From NCBI RefSeq assembly GCF_013113735.1, contig NZ_CP053346.1:5160001-5224000 (forward strand): DNA of 64,000 bases. The letters are read 5' to 3'. A program made the position numbers and the translations under genes. Source of the stretch: Sphingomonas sp. AP4-R1 (lineage in GTDB: Bacteria; Pseudomonadota; Alphaproteobacteria; Sphingomonadales; Sphingomonadaceae). Each line of letters opens with the position of its first letter. Within the stretch, counting starts at the first letter, position 1. This document shows, one piece after another, positions 35,353-44,388 of the stretch. The notes under the pieces were generated by a model. That model was not told the DNA's origin, searched no databases, and saw nothing but the letters and a program-made list of their open reading frames with translations.

Positions 35353-38300
35353 GCGCCGCGACCACGGACGCCTTGCCTGCCGACGATCGCTCTTCCACTT
35401 CGGTGCCGGTCGTCGGCATCGGTGCGTCAGCCGGCGGTCTCGAGGCGCTGCGCGAAATGCTCGCCGGTGCCGGCTCGGCAACGAACATGGCGTTCGTTAT
35501 CGTCCAGCATCTTGATCCGACGCACGAAAGCATGATGGCGCAGCTGCTCGATCGTCACACGACGCTTGATGTCTTGCAATGCGAGGGCGGTGAGAGCCTC
35601 GAAGCCGATCGCGTGTATATCATTCCACCGGGCCGCGGTCTCGCGATTCAGGACGGTCGACTGCAGTTGACCGATTTCGCGCAGCCGCGCGGCATGCGAC
35701 GACCGATCGACGATTTCTTCATCTCGCTCGCGAACGATCAACAGGCGAACGCGGCGTGCGTCATTCTCTCGGGAACTGGAGCGGATGGATCGACGGGTCT
35801 GCGCGCCGTGAAGGAGAATGGCGGCGTCTGCGTCGTGCAGGAACCCTCGACGGCCCGTTATGATGGGATGCCGGTGTCAGCGGTCGGAACGGGTCTGGTC
35901 GATTTTGTGAAAGAGCCCGGCGAGATCGTCGACTGCCTGCGCTCTTTTTTCAGCCGACGGCATGGCGGCGCGGATGAGGAGCAGGCCGAACTTGTCGCCG
36001 ACCACGTCGACGATCTTTGCCGGGTGCTAAGAGATGCGATCGGTCATGACTTCTCCGGCTACAAACGCACCACGCTCGTTCGACGCGTCGAGCGTCGCAT
36101 GCACGTGCTCAACATCGCGAGCGGCAGCGCCTATCTGAAACGGGTCACGTCGGACGCCGCCGAGTGCGAAGCGCTGTTTCGCGATCTTCTGATCAACGTC
36201 ACGCGCTTCTTCCGGGATCCGGACATGTTCGAAACCCTCCGCACGAAGGTTGTGGTGCCGCTTGTAGCGGCTCGCGCACCCGAGGAAGAGATCCGCGTTT
36301 GGATACCGGGCTGTTCGAGTGGCGAGGAGGCCTACAGCATCGCGATGTTGTTCGCCGATGCAGCCAAGCGGGCGAATTCCCCAGCTGCGTTTCAAATCAT
36401 CGCGACAGATATCGACGAGCAAATGCTCGCGATCGCGCGAGAGGGGTCTTATCCGGCTTCTGCCCTGGCCGACATTCCGCAGCCGTTTCGCGATGAGTGG
36501 ATCGTGCCTCAGCGCGACCGATTTACGATCTCGTCCAAGATCCGCGACAATATCCGGTTCTCCAATCACAGCGTTGTGAAGGATCCCCCCTTTTCGCAGG
36601 TCGATCTCATCTCGTGCCGGAACTTGCTCATCTATTTCGACGATCGCCTTCAGCAGGCCGTCATGCCGATTCTCCATTATGCGCTGAAACCGCAGGGCTT
36701 CCTGTTTGTGGGTCCCTCGGAGAGCATTGGTCGTTTCGAGGATCTGTTTCCTTCGGTCGACCACCATGCCCGGATTTTCACGCGGTCAGCCGGGGGCCCG
36801 AGTTATCCACTCGAACTTCCTGGTCATGGGCGGCTTCCTACCCGTCGCAAAACGGAGCTGACTGAAAGTCGCCGGTCGCGGGGCGTCAGCACGGAAAGTC
36901 TTGCCGTCCAGCGGATTGCCGATCGATATGGCCCCCCCTCCATGGTCCTTGGCCAAGACGGCACTGTGATCTCGGCTTACGGCAAGCTCAGTCGCTATTT
37001 CGACTTCCCCGTTACCCGCAGCGGGGGCAACAGTGCTACGTCGCTCGCGAGGCCCGGTCTCCGCGACATTTTGGGCCCGCTCCTTCGCCGGTCGCGCGAC
37101 ACCGGCAAGCGCGTCGTCGCCAGGGATGTCGCCGTTCAATCGGAATATGGCACGCAGCAGGTCGAAGTCATTTGCGAGCCACTCGATGACGCGAACGCGC
37201 TGCTCGTGTTTCGCGACAGCGCTGCCTTCGAACCTCTCGACGAGCCTGGCCTGATCGAGATTGAGGGCAGCGACGATCATATGGAGACGCTGGAGGAGGA
37301 ACTTCGCCTCGTCCGGCATAAATTGCGCTCAACCGTTGAGGAGCTGGAGACCGCGAATGAGGAGCTGAAGAGTTCCAACGAAGAAATGATGTCGATGAAC
37401 GAAGAGCTCCAGTCGACCAACGAGGAGCTTACAACGGTCAATGACGAGCTGAAAAACAAAGTCGATCAGCTCACAGTCGCGAATTCCGATCTCCGCAATT
37501 TCTTCGAGTCCACCGATCTTGCGGTCGTCGTGCTCGATGGCGCGCTTCGTATCCGCAGCTTTACGGAGGCCGCCACCACGATATTCCCGCTGAAACCGGG
37601 CGACCGTGGACGCGGCCTCTCCGATGTCACGAGCCGCCTGAGCGACCGAAATTATCTCGAAGACGCCCGCGCCGTAGCCGATGGCGCCGATCCGATCCGG
37701 CGTCGTGTCTATATCACCGAGGGCGCGCGCACTCTCTCTCTACAGGTTCTACCGTATCGGACTCAGCACGGCAAAACCGATGGTGTCACCATGGTGCTCA
37801 CCGATGTTACCGATGCACTGTTCATGGAACGAGAGCTCGCAGCCGAACGCGAGCGGCTGGACCTAGCGGTCCGCGCAGGGGGCATCGGCGTCTGGGATTA
37901 TTGTGCCGAAACCGGCCAGCTGATCCTCGACGCTACCAATCGTGCCATGTTCGGCTTGCCAGCAAAGGGCAATGTCCAGCTGGAAGATGTAATGCGCCGC
38001 ATCACCGAAGCCGATCGCGACCATGTTGAGATCGCGCTCAAGCGCTCGGTCGATGGGCCCGAGCCGCTGGAGCTCACTTTTCAGATCGAGCGAGACGGCG
38101 AGCGTCGCCACATCAAGAGCTTCGGACGAACGGTCGATGGTTCCGCTCCAAAGCGTTTGATCGGGGCCGCAATCGACGTCACGGCGGAATATGCGCTCGC
38201 TGACACGCGCGCGCTCCTGCTGCGGGAGATGAACCATCGGGTCAAAAACCTGTTTGCGATCGTGAGCGGCATGATCTCGGCCGCGGCCCGCTCCCACTCG

Positions 38301-38786
38301 GACGTCGCGTCGATGTCGGACGATCTGCGTGAACGTATTGCCGCGCTTGGGGTGGCACACTCTTTGGCCTCGCCTGCCGGTGAGGGCGAGGGAATAGAGC
38401 TCAGCACCCTCCTCCAAGAGACCTTGTCGCCTTATGACGGACGCGCGAGGCTGCAACTCGATGGTCCGCGGCTGGCGATCAATCGGTCCTGCGTTTCCCC
38501 CCTCGCGCTTATCTTTCATGAGTGGACCACCAATGCTGCAAAATACGGTGCATTGTCGGACGAGCATGGCGCGATCGACGTTCGCTGGGAGCGTGACGGC
38601 TCAGATGTGCGCTTGAGCTGGACCGAAACGGGCGCATCCTCTGCGTCTACGTCCACAGGCAGCGGCTTTGGAACGCTGTTAGTCAGCACCTCTGCACGTC
38701 AGCTTCGCGCGCATGTGGATCGCAAGAGTGATGACGGGCGTTACTGCCTGGAAATTCTGCTTCCCGGGTCGGTGTTCCAAGAGTGA
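35349..38786 (+). CDS. CheB-CheR-PAS-HWE hybrid histidine kinase
   Basis: A 1145-residue cytoplasmic protein with several modules. A CheB methylesterase domain (residues about 18-200) has catalytic Ser in GIGASAGG, His in VQHLDPTH and Asp in GTGADGS. A CheR methyltransferase follows at about 220-480 (WIPGCSSGEEAYSI). A coiled coil spans about 640-710 (LEEELRLVRHKLRSTVEE). One or two PAS domains follow. The C-terminal kinase is of the HWE type: REMNHRVKNL, then FHEWTTNAAKYGAL and the WTE signature. Such proteins often feed the general stress response. It overlaps the LOV gene and the downstream response regulator gene. Confidence 0.88.
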   Translation: MSAATTDALPADDRSSTSVPVVGIGASAGGLEALREMLAGAGSATNMAFVIVQHLDPTHESMMAQLLDRHTTLDVLQCEGGESLEADRVYIIPPGRGLAIQDGRLQLTDFAQPRGMRRPIDDFFISLANDQQANAACVILSGTGADGSTGLRAVKENGGVCVVQEPSTARYDGMPVSAVGTGLVDFVKEPGEIVDCLRSFFSRRHGGADEEQAELVADHVDDLCRVLRDAIGHDFSGYKRTTLVRRVERRMHVLNIASGSAYLKRVTSDAAECEALFRDLLINVTRFFRDPDMFETLRTKVVVPLVAARAPEEEIRVWIPGCSSGEEAYSIAMLFADAAKRANSPAAFQIIATDIDEQMLAIAREGSYPASALADIPQPFRDEWIVPQRDRFTISSKIRDNIRFSNHSVVKDPPFSQVDLISCRNLLIYFDDRLQQAVMPILHYALKPQGFLFVGPSESIGRFEDLFPSVDHHARIFTRSAGGPSYPLELPGHGRLPTRRKTELTESRRSRGVSTESLAVQRIADRYGPPSMVLGQDGTVISAYGKLSRYFDFPVTRSGGNSATSLARPGLRDILGPLLRRSRDTGKRVVARDVAVQSEYGTQQVEVICEPLDDANALLVFRDSAAFEPLDEPGLIEIEGSDDHMETLEEELRLVRHKLRSTVEELETANEELKSSNEEMMSMNEELQSTNEELTTVNDELKNKVDQLTVANSDLRNFFESTDLAVVVLDGALRIRSFTEAATTIFPLKPGDRGRGLSDVTSRLSDRNYLEDARAVADGADPIRRRVYITEGARTLSLQVLPYRTQHGKTDGVTMVLTDVTDALFMERELAAERERLDLAVRAGGIGVWDYCAETGQLILDATNRAMFGLPAKGNVQLEDVMRRITEADRDHVEIALKRSVDGPEPLELTFQIERDGERRHIKSFGRTVDGSAPKRLIGAAIDVTAEYALADTRALLLREMNHRVKNLFAIVSGMISAAARSHSDVASMSDDLRERIAALGVAHSLASPAGEGEGIELSTLLQETLSPYDGRARLQLDGPRLAINRSCVSPLALIFHEWTTNAAKYGALSDEHGAIDVRWERDGSDVRLSWTETGASSASTSTGSGFGTLLVSTSARQLRAHVDRKSDDGRYCLEILLPGSVFQE

Positions 38787-39133
38787 AAAACGTGATGATC
38801 GTCGAGGACGAGTTGCTCGTCGCATTCGACCTGGAGCACATTGTCGAAGATGCCGGTCATCAGGCACTGGGGCCCTACGAGACCGTCGCGGATGCGGTTG
38901 CCGCCGTTGCTGAGCGTTTGCCGGCCTGCGCGATACTCGACGTCCGGTTGTTGGATGGCGACGTATTTCCTGCAGCAGACTTTCTTCATGAAGCCGGAGT
39001 TCCGCTGATCTTTCATTCGGGGCACGCGGACGAGAGGGACCTCCGGCGCCGTTATCCGTCAGCGCAAATTTGCCCCAAGCCCAGTTCTCCCGCGCGATTG
39101 CGGCAGGCACTGGCGGTTGCTCTAGCGGCTTAG
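38783..39133 (+). CDS. Single-domain response regulator
   Basis: A 116-residue receiver domain: MIVEDELLVAFDLEHI with the acidic pair, phospho-acceptor Asp in ILDVRLLDGD, the conserved Ser/His switch in IFHSGHA and Lys in CPKPSS. No output domain is present. The GTG start overlaps the kinase stop, so it would receive its phosphate. In the general stress pathway of related bacteria, single receivers can act as phosphate relays or sinks. Confidence 0.88.
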   Translation: MKNVMIVEDELLVAFDLEHIVEDAGHQALGPYETVADAVAAVAERLPACAILDVRLLDGDVFPAADFLHEAGVPLIFHSGHADERDLRRRYPSAQICPKPSSPARLRQALAVALAA

Positions 39134-39267
39134 GCCCACAAGCGCGCCCGCGCCGGATATCGTGACATCCGGCGCGGATCGGGCCGGGATCGGCGCCTAT
39201 GTCACGGCGCATCTGGATAGCTGTGAGGGCAGCGAGCCATCGTTGAAGCGCGGTGAGGAGACGTCGA

Positions 39268-39498
39268 ATGGCCTATGACCGGCAACGGGAAAAGACCAGC
39301 GGAGATGGCGCCAGCAAGGGTGGTGGTGCCGATGCGATCGACAAGGATGATCCGCACAAGTCGAGAAGTTGTCGAAACTGGGAAGTGCCGGAGATGAGGC
39401 GGCCGAAGGCGAAGAGTATCAGGCGGCGGCGCGAACCCGTGCGAAACCGCGGATTATTTCCCGGGTGTTCGCGTCAGCTACGCGGGCGGTCAGCTGAT
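39268..39498 (+). pseudogene. Small frameshifted gene after the light-sensing operon
   Basis: From ATG 39268, preceded by a strong GAGGAG site, the frame reads MAYDRQREKTSGDGASKG and goes on to about residue 31. At DDPHK the frame appears to slip: adding one G after 39361 lets it continue as VEKLSKLGSAGDEAAEGEEY, a natural-looking acidic tail. Without it the frame turns basic and improbable. The extended frame then enters the BLUF gene on the other strand. I do not recognise the family. Confidence 0.4.
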
Positions 39499-39823
39499 CG
39501 ACGAGGACCGGGATGGTCGTTCCTGCGGCTTGGGCGATCTTCTCGGCTGCCATCGACCACTCGCCAAAGGAGCGGGTCTCGACGATCTTCGAGCTTAACA
39601 GCACAATGCCTCGATGGCGGGTGTCGCGCTTAATGCGCTCGTAGGTTGTCGAGACCGCAGTCTCGCTGCCCTCCAAGGCCTGAAGAAATCGCTTGCCATC
39701 GTACAACAGCAATCCGGTTACGCCGGCAGCCGCATTGTTACGACGGGATGTGGTTAGAATCTCTCCCACAAGCTCGTCGCTCGCAGCTCTTGTCACGCTG
39801 CTGATGTAAAGAAGCTGAAGCAA
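39419..39823 (-). CDS. BLUF-domain blue-light sensor
   Basis: A 134-residue single-domain BLUF protein, which would bind FAD and sense blue light. The key residues are present: Tyr in LLYISSVT, Asn in SRRNNAAAGVTG, Gln in FLQALEG and Trp in SFGEWSM. No effector domain is attached, as in other short BLUF proteins that act on a separate partner. Its neighbours, the LOV-kinase operon on one side and a photolyase 5 kb further, point to a light-responsive segment. No strong promoter is evident. Confidence 0.9.
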   Translation of the reverse strand: MLQLLYISSVTRAASDELVGEILTTSRRNNAAAGVTGLLLYDGKRFLQALEGSETAVSTTYERIKRDTRHRGIVLLSSKIVETRSFGEWSMAAEKIAQAAGTTIPVLVDQLTARVADANTREIIRGFARVRAAA

Positions 39824-40129
39824 GGCGCCCTCCGTCTTGGGCCTTGATGGCCAACGACCCGTTAAAACAGCGTTACGTTGTTGAATTCAGGGCGCATCAC
39901 GTTCGGCTGAATTGCCAACTTCCCTCTGAACCCGGCGCATCGGAACGACTCGACAAGGCAGGAGTCTATGGGCTGCGGATCAGGTTAGCTAACAATGGCA
40001 CGCGGGGCGTCCTCCTCCAGCAAGCTGGCAGTCCTCGGCCCGGTCCCAAATTCGAGTATAAGCTCCGCTGGTTCGAGCGATTGATCGACCCATGCCGCGG
40101 AGCTGCTGAGGGAGTGCTGTAATGCGGCT
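39824..40129. other. Intergenic, holds an exonuclease III fragment
   Basis: Besides the fragment described separately at 40028-40115, no gene is supported. A 92-codon plus-strand frame begins at 39844, but only its end resembles a known protein. Confidence 0.5.
40028..40115 (+). pseudogene. Fragment of a second exonuclease III gene
   Basis: The plus strand encodes SPRPGPKFEYKLRWFERLI, nearly the same as NPRPGPKFDYKLRWFERLI in the intact exonuclease gene at 12542. After this the match continues only after a one-base shift (HAAELL versus HAAGLF). The rest of the gene is missing. This is a remnant of a related, not identical, copy, since several codons differ. Confidence 0.75.
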
Positions 40130-40651
40130 TCATCCAGCCAAATGAGCCGCGAGTTGAAAATTTCTCTGCTGTGCAGCTAAAGAGGCCGCGTCGTTGCCTG
40201 CCGCGTCGACATGAGCCGCGTCTGCTCCAGCCTCGAGCAGCGCATCGATAATATCATCGTTTCCGAAAAGGGCCGCCATCATGAGCGCCGTCTGTCCGGC
40301 GCCGTTTCGATAATTCGGGTCGGCCCCTGCTTTCAAAAGCTTTTGCGCTATTGTGAGGTGACCCTTGAAGGCCACACCCATCAACGCGCTATTCCCAGAT
40401 GCCTCGTCCGCCCCGTCCGGACGCGCGCCCAGTTCAATCAACAGTTCGGTCGCGTGTTCATGACCGTTATAACTTGCAAGGATCAGAGGGGTGTAGCCGC
40501 GGGCATCCTGCCCTTCGATGTCGGCGCCAGCTTGGAGGAGCGCTGGAATGACATCTGACCTGCCGAGCCGACATGCATCGAACAGCAGCTCTCGCAAGCG
40601 CTCACGAGATGGGAGCGGCCGATTGCGTTCATCTTCTTGCGGGTCGATCAT
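40130..40651 (-). CDS. Ankyrin-repeat protein
   Basis: A 173-residue protein with four to five ankyrin repeats (ALLQAGADIEGQDARGYTPL, ATELLIELGARPDGAD, IAQKLLKAGADPNYRNGAGQTALM, IIDALLEAGADAAHVD). Such proteins act as protein-binding adaptors and often lie near catalase genes in proteobacteria. It has no signal peptide. The partner is unknown. It is encoded on the minus strand, facing a one-kilobase stretch without clear genes. Confidence 0.87.
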   Translation of the reverse strand: MIDPQEDERNRPLPSRERLRELLFDACRLGRSDVIPALLQAGADIEGQDARGYTPLILASYNGHEHATELLIELGARPDGADEASGNSALMGVAFKGHLTIAQKLLKAGADPNYRNGAGQTALMMAALFGNDDIIDALLEAGADAAHVDAAGNDAASLAAQQRNFQLAAHLAG

Positions 40652-41650
40652 GATTGGGGCGCGCCAACCAGGCGCGCGATCCGGAGCCGCTCTTCGACGT
40701 TGCCGGCTTCTACCGGAGATCGCAGGTTAAACGCTCTTAGTCGGCCTAGGCCCTGGATCATGATTGTGCTCCTCGAGCGAGAGAACACCGTACAGACTAG
40801 CCAGTTTCCCAAACATGTGCAGTTTTACTAAAACAACACCGCGCTTACCGTCTGACACGCCAGAGGCGGCTGGCTTCAACTCGCACCCGATGCTCATGGA
40901 TCACACCCATCGAAATCGCGTACCCGTCACGTTGACCAGCGTATCGCAGCCTTGTTTCGGATGGCTGGCCAGATCGCTCTGATGGAACCGCGCCTGGCTT
41001 ATGCTGAAGAAAGCGAACTCGAAAGCTGTCTTCGCCCGGACTTGGCGCAGATGCCGTGGTCGCTCGATGGTTTGATCGATGACTTGAGAGGCATCGTCAA
41101 CGAGATGCCTTGGGCGTCGGATTGGATACGACGCACGGGCCCTGCAACCGGCGGCGTCCCGCTCAATTAGGTTCCAGACGTTTGGTACCGCTTAAAGAGA
41201 GCGCGCGCCTTGGGATGGCATCGCTTTTGGCTTCGGACGGCCAGCTGCGACGGTCCCGTCGGCTAGCGGAACTGTCCAGCTATGAGTCTCATTTCCGAGG
41301 GGGTCTGACCGCCCTCCTTTAGCAGAGATCCGGCCGCCGCTCGTTGTCTGAATGACAGCAGCGGGATCTACATGTGCTCTTCGCCTTCACGCTGTGCAAC
41401 TTCGCCCAGCTTCCGAGCTGGCTCGATAACCTGTGAGGGCTGGCAGCCTTCGTTAACTTCTGGCTGGTCTCGCTACCATCGCCCTTCTTTTCGGTCAGGT
41501 CGCATCTTCTCGTCGAGCCGTCCGTTACGTGTCCGAGCGGTTCGGCTCAGCCAAACGAAAGCCCTCCTGGCCAGGAACAGTTCTTGAAAACCCGTCCGGT
41601 CACCGTCTCGGGATCATGTCGTCTCCGGGTATCAAAAAAGGATGGTCGCT
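40652..41650. other. One-kilobase stretch without a supported gene
   Basis: A plus-strand frame ending at 41170 reads IAALFRMAGQIALMEPRLAY, then WSLDGLIDDLRGIVNEMPWA. It could be the end of a small real gene, but I cannot find a good start. Another short frame near 41370-41430 (FAFTLCNFAQLPSWLDNL) stops quickly and may be a fragment of a membrane protein. A seven-bp hairpin (GCGCGCC...GGCGCGC) is near 40660. The region seems eroded. Confidence 0.4.
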
Positions 41651-42988
41651 ATGGCGGATGATCGGCGCCCACGGTCCGTGCCCAAGAGCCGCGGGTCGCG
41701 GCTCAGCGCGTTTGGCCGTCTGGCCGGCGGGGTTGCCGGTGGCATGCTCGCCGAAGGCGCGCGCAAACTCGCGTCCGGCGAACGCCCGCGAATGAGCGAT
41801 TTGCTGCTCACGCCAGCGAACGCAGCCCGCGTCGCGGACCAGCTTTCTCATCTGCGCGGTGCGGCGATGAAGCTCGGCCAGATGATCTCGATGGATGCCG
41901 GCGACATGTTGCCGGCTGAGCTCTCGAAGATCCTCGCGCGGCTGCGGGACAACGCCCATCACATGCCGCCGCCCCAGCTCGACAAGGTGCTCATTGCGGA
42001 ATGGGGCCGGGATTGGCGCCGCCGATTCAAAAGCTTTCAGGCGCATCCGATCGCAGCCGCCTCAATCGGGCAGGTCCATCGCGCCGAGCTGCCCGACGGC
42101 CGTTTGCTCGCAATCAAGGTCCAATATCCCGGCGTCGCCGCCAGCATTGATGCCGACGTCAACAATGTCGCGACTTTGCTGAGAATCTCACACCTCCTTC
42201 CGCGCGAACTCGATATCGCCCCGCTGCTGTTCGAAGCGAAGCGGCAGCTGCACGAAGAGGCCGATTATGTCCGTGAACTCGCTATGCTGGAGCGCTATCG
42301 CTCGCTGATCGGCGACGATCCGGCCTATGTCGTTCCGAGAGCTGAGCCAAACTTCAGCACGTCCAAGGTGCTCGCCATGGAGTTTGTAGCCGGTGAGCGG
42401 ATCGAGGCGTTGGAGGAACGATCGCAAGAGCAGCGTGATCGCGCGGCGAGAGCGCTTGTCGCTCTGGTGCTACGTGAGCTGTTCGCTTGGGGCTACATGC
42501 AAACCGATCCCAACTTCGCGAACTATCGCTGGCAGGCCGAAGCGGAACGGCTCGTTCTGCTCGACTTTGGCGCCGCGCGCGCCATCCAGCCGGAGACGCA
42601 GGCGGGCTATCACCGATTGCTGATGGCCGGCCTCAGTGGAGACAAAGACGCCGTGCGCGATGCCGCTATCCACGCTGGCTTCCTTGGTGCGACGGCGGCA
42701 ACCCGCCACCGTGCAGTCGTGGACAGGATGGTTGAGGTGATCCTCGCCGAACTCAACCGCCCCGGAGTCTTCGATTTTGGAGACCGCGCCTTCGTATCCG
42801 TGCTGAAGGAGCAGGCGACAGTGATGGCCGAGGATCGCGCCACCTGGCACCTGCCTCCTGTCGACACGCTGTTCGTCCAGCGCAAGATCAGCGGGACCGC
42901 GTTGCTGTGCGCGCGGCTCAAAGCGCGCGTCGACGTCCGTTCAATGATCGAAGCCTACCGTGACGCCCCCCCTGTTCGGAAGGATTAG
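41651..42988 (+). CDS. ABC1/UbiB-type atypical kinase
   Basis: A 445-residue protein of the UbiB/AarF atypical kinase family. The signature KxGQ stretch is GAAMKLGQMIS, the Ala-rich loop is PIAAASIGQVHRA, the catalytic TDPNFANY and the metal-binding LLDFGAAR are present. In other bacteria these proteins are needed for ubiquinone metabolism or lipid handling. ATG 41651 is preferred to 41642 because AAGGA then lies at the right distance. It is not in an evident operon. Confidence 0.87.
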   Translation: MADDRRPRSVPKSRGSRLSAFGRLAGGVAGGMLAEGARKLASGERPRMSDLLLTPANAARVADQLSHLRGAAMKLGQMISMDAGDMLPAELSKILARLRDNAHHMPPPQLDKVLIAEWGRDWRRRFKSFQAHPIAAASIGQVHRAELPDGRLLAIKVQYPGVAASIDADVNNVATLLRISHLLPRELDIAPLLFEAKRQLHEEADYVRELAMLERYRSLIGDDPAYVVPRAEPNFSTSKVLAMEFVAGERIEALEERSQEQRDRAARALVALVLRELFAWGYMQTDPNFANYRWQAEAERLVLLDFGAARAIQPETQAGYHRLLMAGLSGDKDAVRDAAIHAGFLGATAATRHRAVVDRMVEVILAELNRPGVFDFGDRAFVSVLKEQATVMAEDRATWHLPPVDTLFVQRKISGTALLCARLKARVDVRSMIEAYRDAPPVRKD

Positions 42989-43099
42989 CCATGCTGCAGC
43001 GCTCTATATTCGTTGGAAGGCTACGACAGATACCGCAGTGGAGGGCTCACGATGCGGTAGGGCAGCGATCGGACGTTAGCCGGTGCCCTTCCGGCACTG

Positions 43100-43813
43100 T
43101 CAGTAGCCGATCCGGCTTCCATCCCAGGCAAACATCCCACCGGACTCGCTGGGACCGAGTCCGTCTATCACGTCCAGCAATTGGCGGGCGGCGCGCCACG
43201 GAGTGAAGAGCTTTTCGGGCGGCACCCCCCGCTGGAATGGTCCACTAAGCGGCGTGTCCACCGTTCCTGGATGGAGGGCTACGCAAATCGCCTCTGGCCG
43301 AGATCGGCCGATCTCGATGGCGGCCGATCGGACGATCATATTTAGTGCCGCCTTGGATGCGCGATAGCTATACCAGCCGCCGCTGCGATTGTCTGAAATG
43401 CTGCCGACCCGCGCGCTCAGCACCGCTACGCTCGCACGCCGATCCTTAGCGAGCAGCGAGGCAAAATGCTTGAGGACCAAGGCCGGCCCGATGGTGTTTA
43501 CCGCAAAAAGCCGTGTCATTGCCGCACCCGACAGGTTTTGAAGCGACCTTTCAGGCTTGTGGTCGCCCTCGTGCAGGATGCCAGTGGCAACGATCAGCAA
43601 ATCGATCGGACCGCGGATCGCCTCTGCGGCGCGGGACACGCTCTCCTCGTCGGTAACATCGATAAAGCCGCCGAGGGCACGCGCGTTTTCGATTCGCGGA
43701 CTTCGCGACAGCGCATGGATTTGCGCGTATCGGCTCGATGACGCCAACTGCTCGACAAGGGCATAGCCGATGCCGCCGCTGGCTCCGATGACCACCGCCG
43801 TCGGCCCGCTCAC
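43100..43813 (-). CDS. Short-chain dehydrogenase (CsgA-like)
   Basis: A 237-residue SDR: VIGASGGIGYAL, ATGILHEG, SARVGSI and the YRASKAA catalytic pair. It resembles the CsgA-like subgroup that often stands beside photolyase genes. The GTG start at 43813 overlaps the stop of the DUF427 gene (GTGA). The substrate is unknown. Confidence 0.85.
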   Translation of the reverse strand: MSGPTAVVIGASGGIGYALVEQLASSSRYAQIHALSRSPRIENARALGGFIDVTDEESVSRAAEAIRGPIDLLIVATGILHEGDHKPERSLQNLSGAAMTRLFAVNTIGPALVLKHFASLLAKDRRASVAVLSARVGSISDNRSGGWYSYRASKAALNMIVRSAAIEIGRSRPEAICVALHPGTVDTPLSGPFQRGVPPEKLFTPWRAARQLLDVIDGLGPSESGGMFAWDGSRIGY

Positions 43814-44301
43814 CGAAAACGGCTCCCAAGATCACCTTTGAAAGGGCCTGATACGGCGACCGTAATCCAGCCGCCGTAGAGACCTCCCGGCCGTGGCACG
43901 ACCGCTTCGTCATCCACCAAACACGCGTTTGGCGCAGCGGTATAGAAGGCAATGTGATCCCGAATGATCTCGAACGGCAACGTGGGACAACTCCATGCTT
44001 CTCTTGTACGGCACAGGTCTTCGCTGATCGCATCATAACAGATTGCCGATCCCTTCCACGCGCAGAAGGAGAATCCTGTCGCAGGGCGCCGCGCATCGAG
44101 GGCAATATCCTGGAATGGGAAATAATAGGTCGGCGGGTGGCTGGTCTCGATCGTCCGAGCGCCGCGTCGCGTCTGCGCAATCGTTTGCTCCACAAGTACG
44201 GCCCGCAGATAGTTGTGGATAGGCTGGGCAATCGAAGGCCTTGGGAAGCCCGATACGGTTTCCTGCTCGGACGGAATCGAATCCAGATCGAGAGGATGCA
44301 T
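43810..44301 (-). CDS. DUF427 domain protein
   Basis: A 163-residue protein of the DUF427 family: VLVEQTIAQTRRGARTIETSHPPTYYFP-type strands, then a FCAWKGSAICYD and SDEAVVPRPGGLYGGWIT-like block. The family is small and its function unknown; members in sphingomonads are often beside photolyase genes. ATG 44301 is chosen, with an upstream GTG at 44331 possible. The gene is divergent from the photolyase with only 87 bases between them, so they may share regulation. Confidence 0.8.
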   Translation of the reverse strand: MHPLDLDSIPSEQETVSGFPRPSIAQPIHNYLRAVLVEQTIAQTRRGARTIETSHPPTYYFPFQDIALDARRPATGFSFCAWKGSAICYDAISEDLCRTREAWSCPTLPFEIIRDHIAFYTAAPNACLVDDEAVVPRPGGLYGGWITVAVSGPFKGDLGSRFR

Positions 44302-44388
44302 GGCTAGGAGTCCCAACGGTGGGTGACACAAACGAGGCTTTTAGACAGGTACGCATCCGCGGATCGCGCTGGACGTTGGAGCTGGCAT

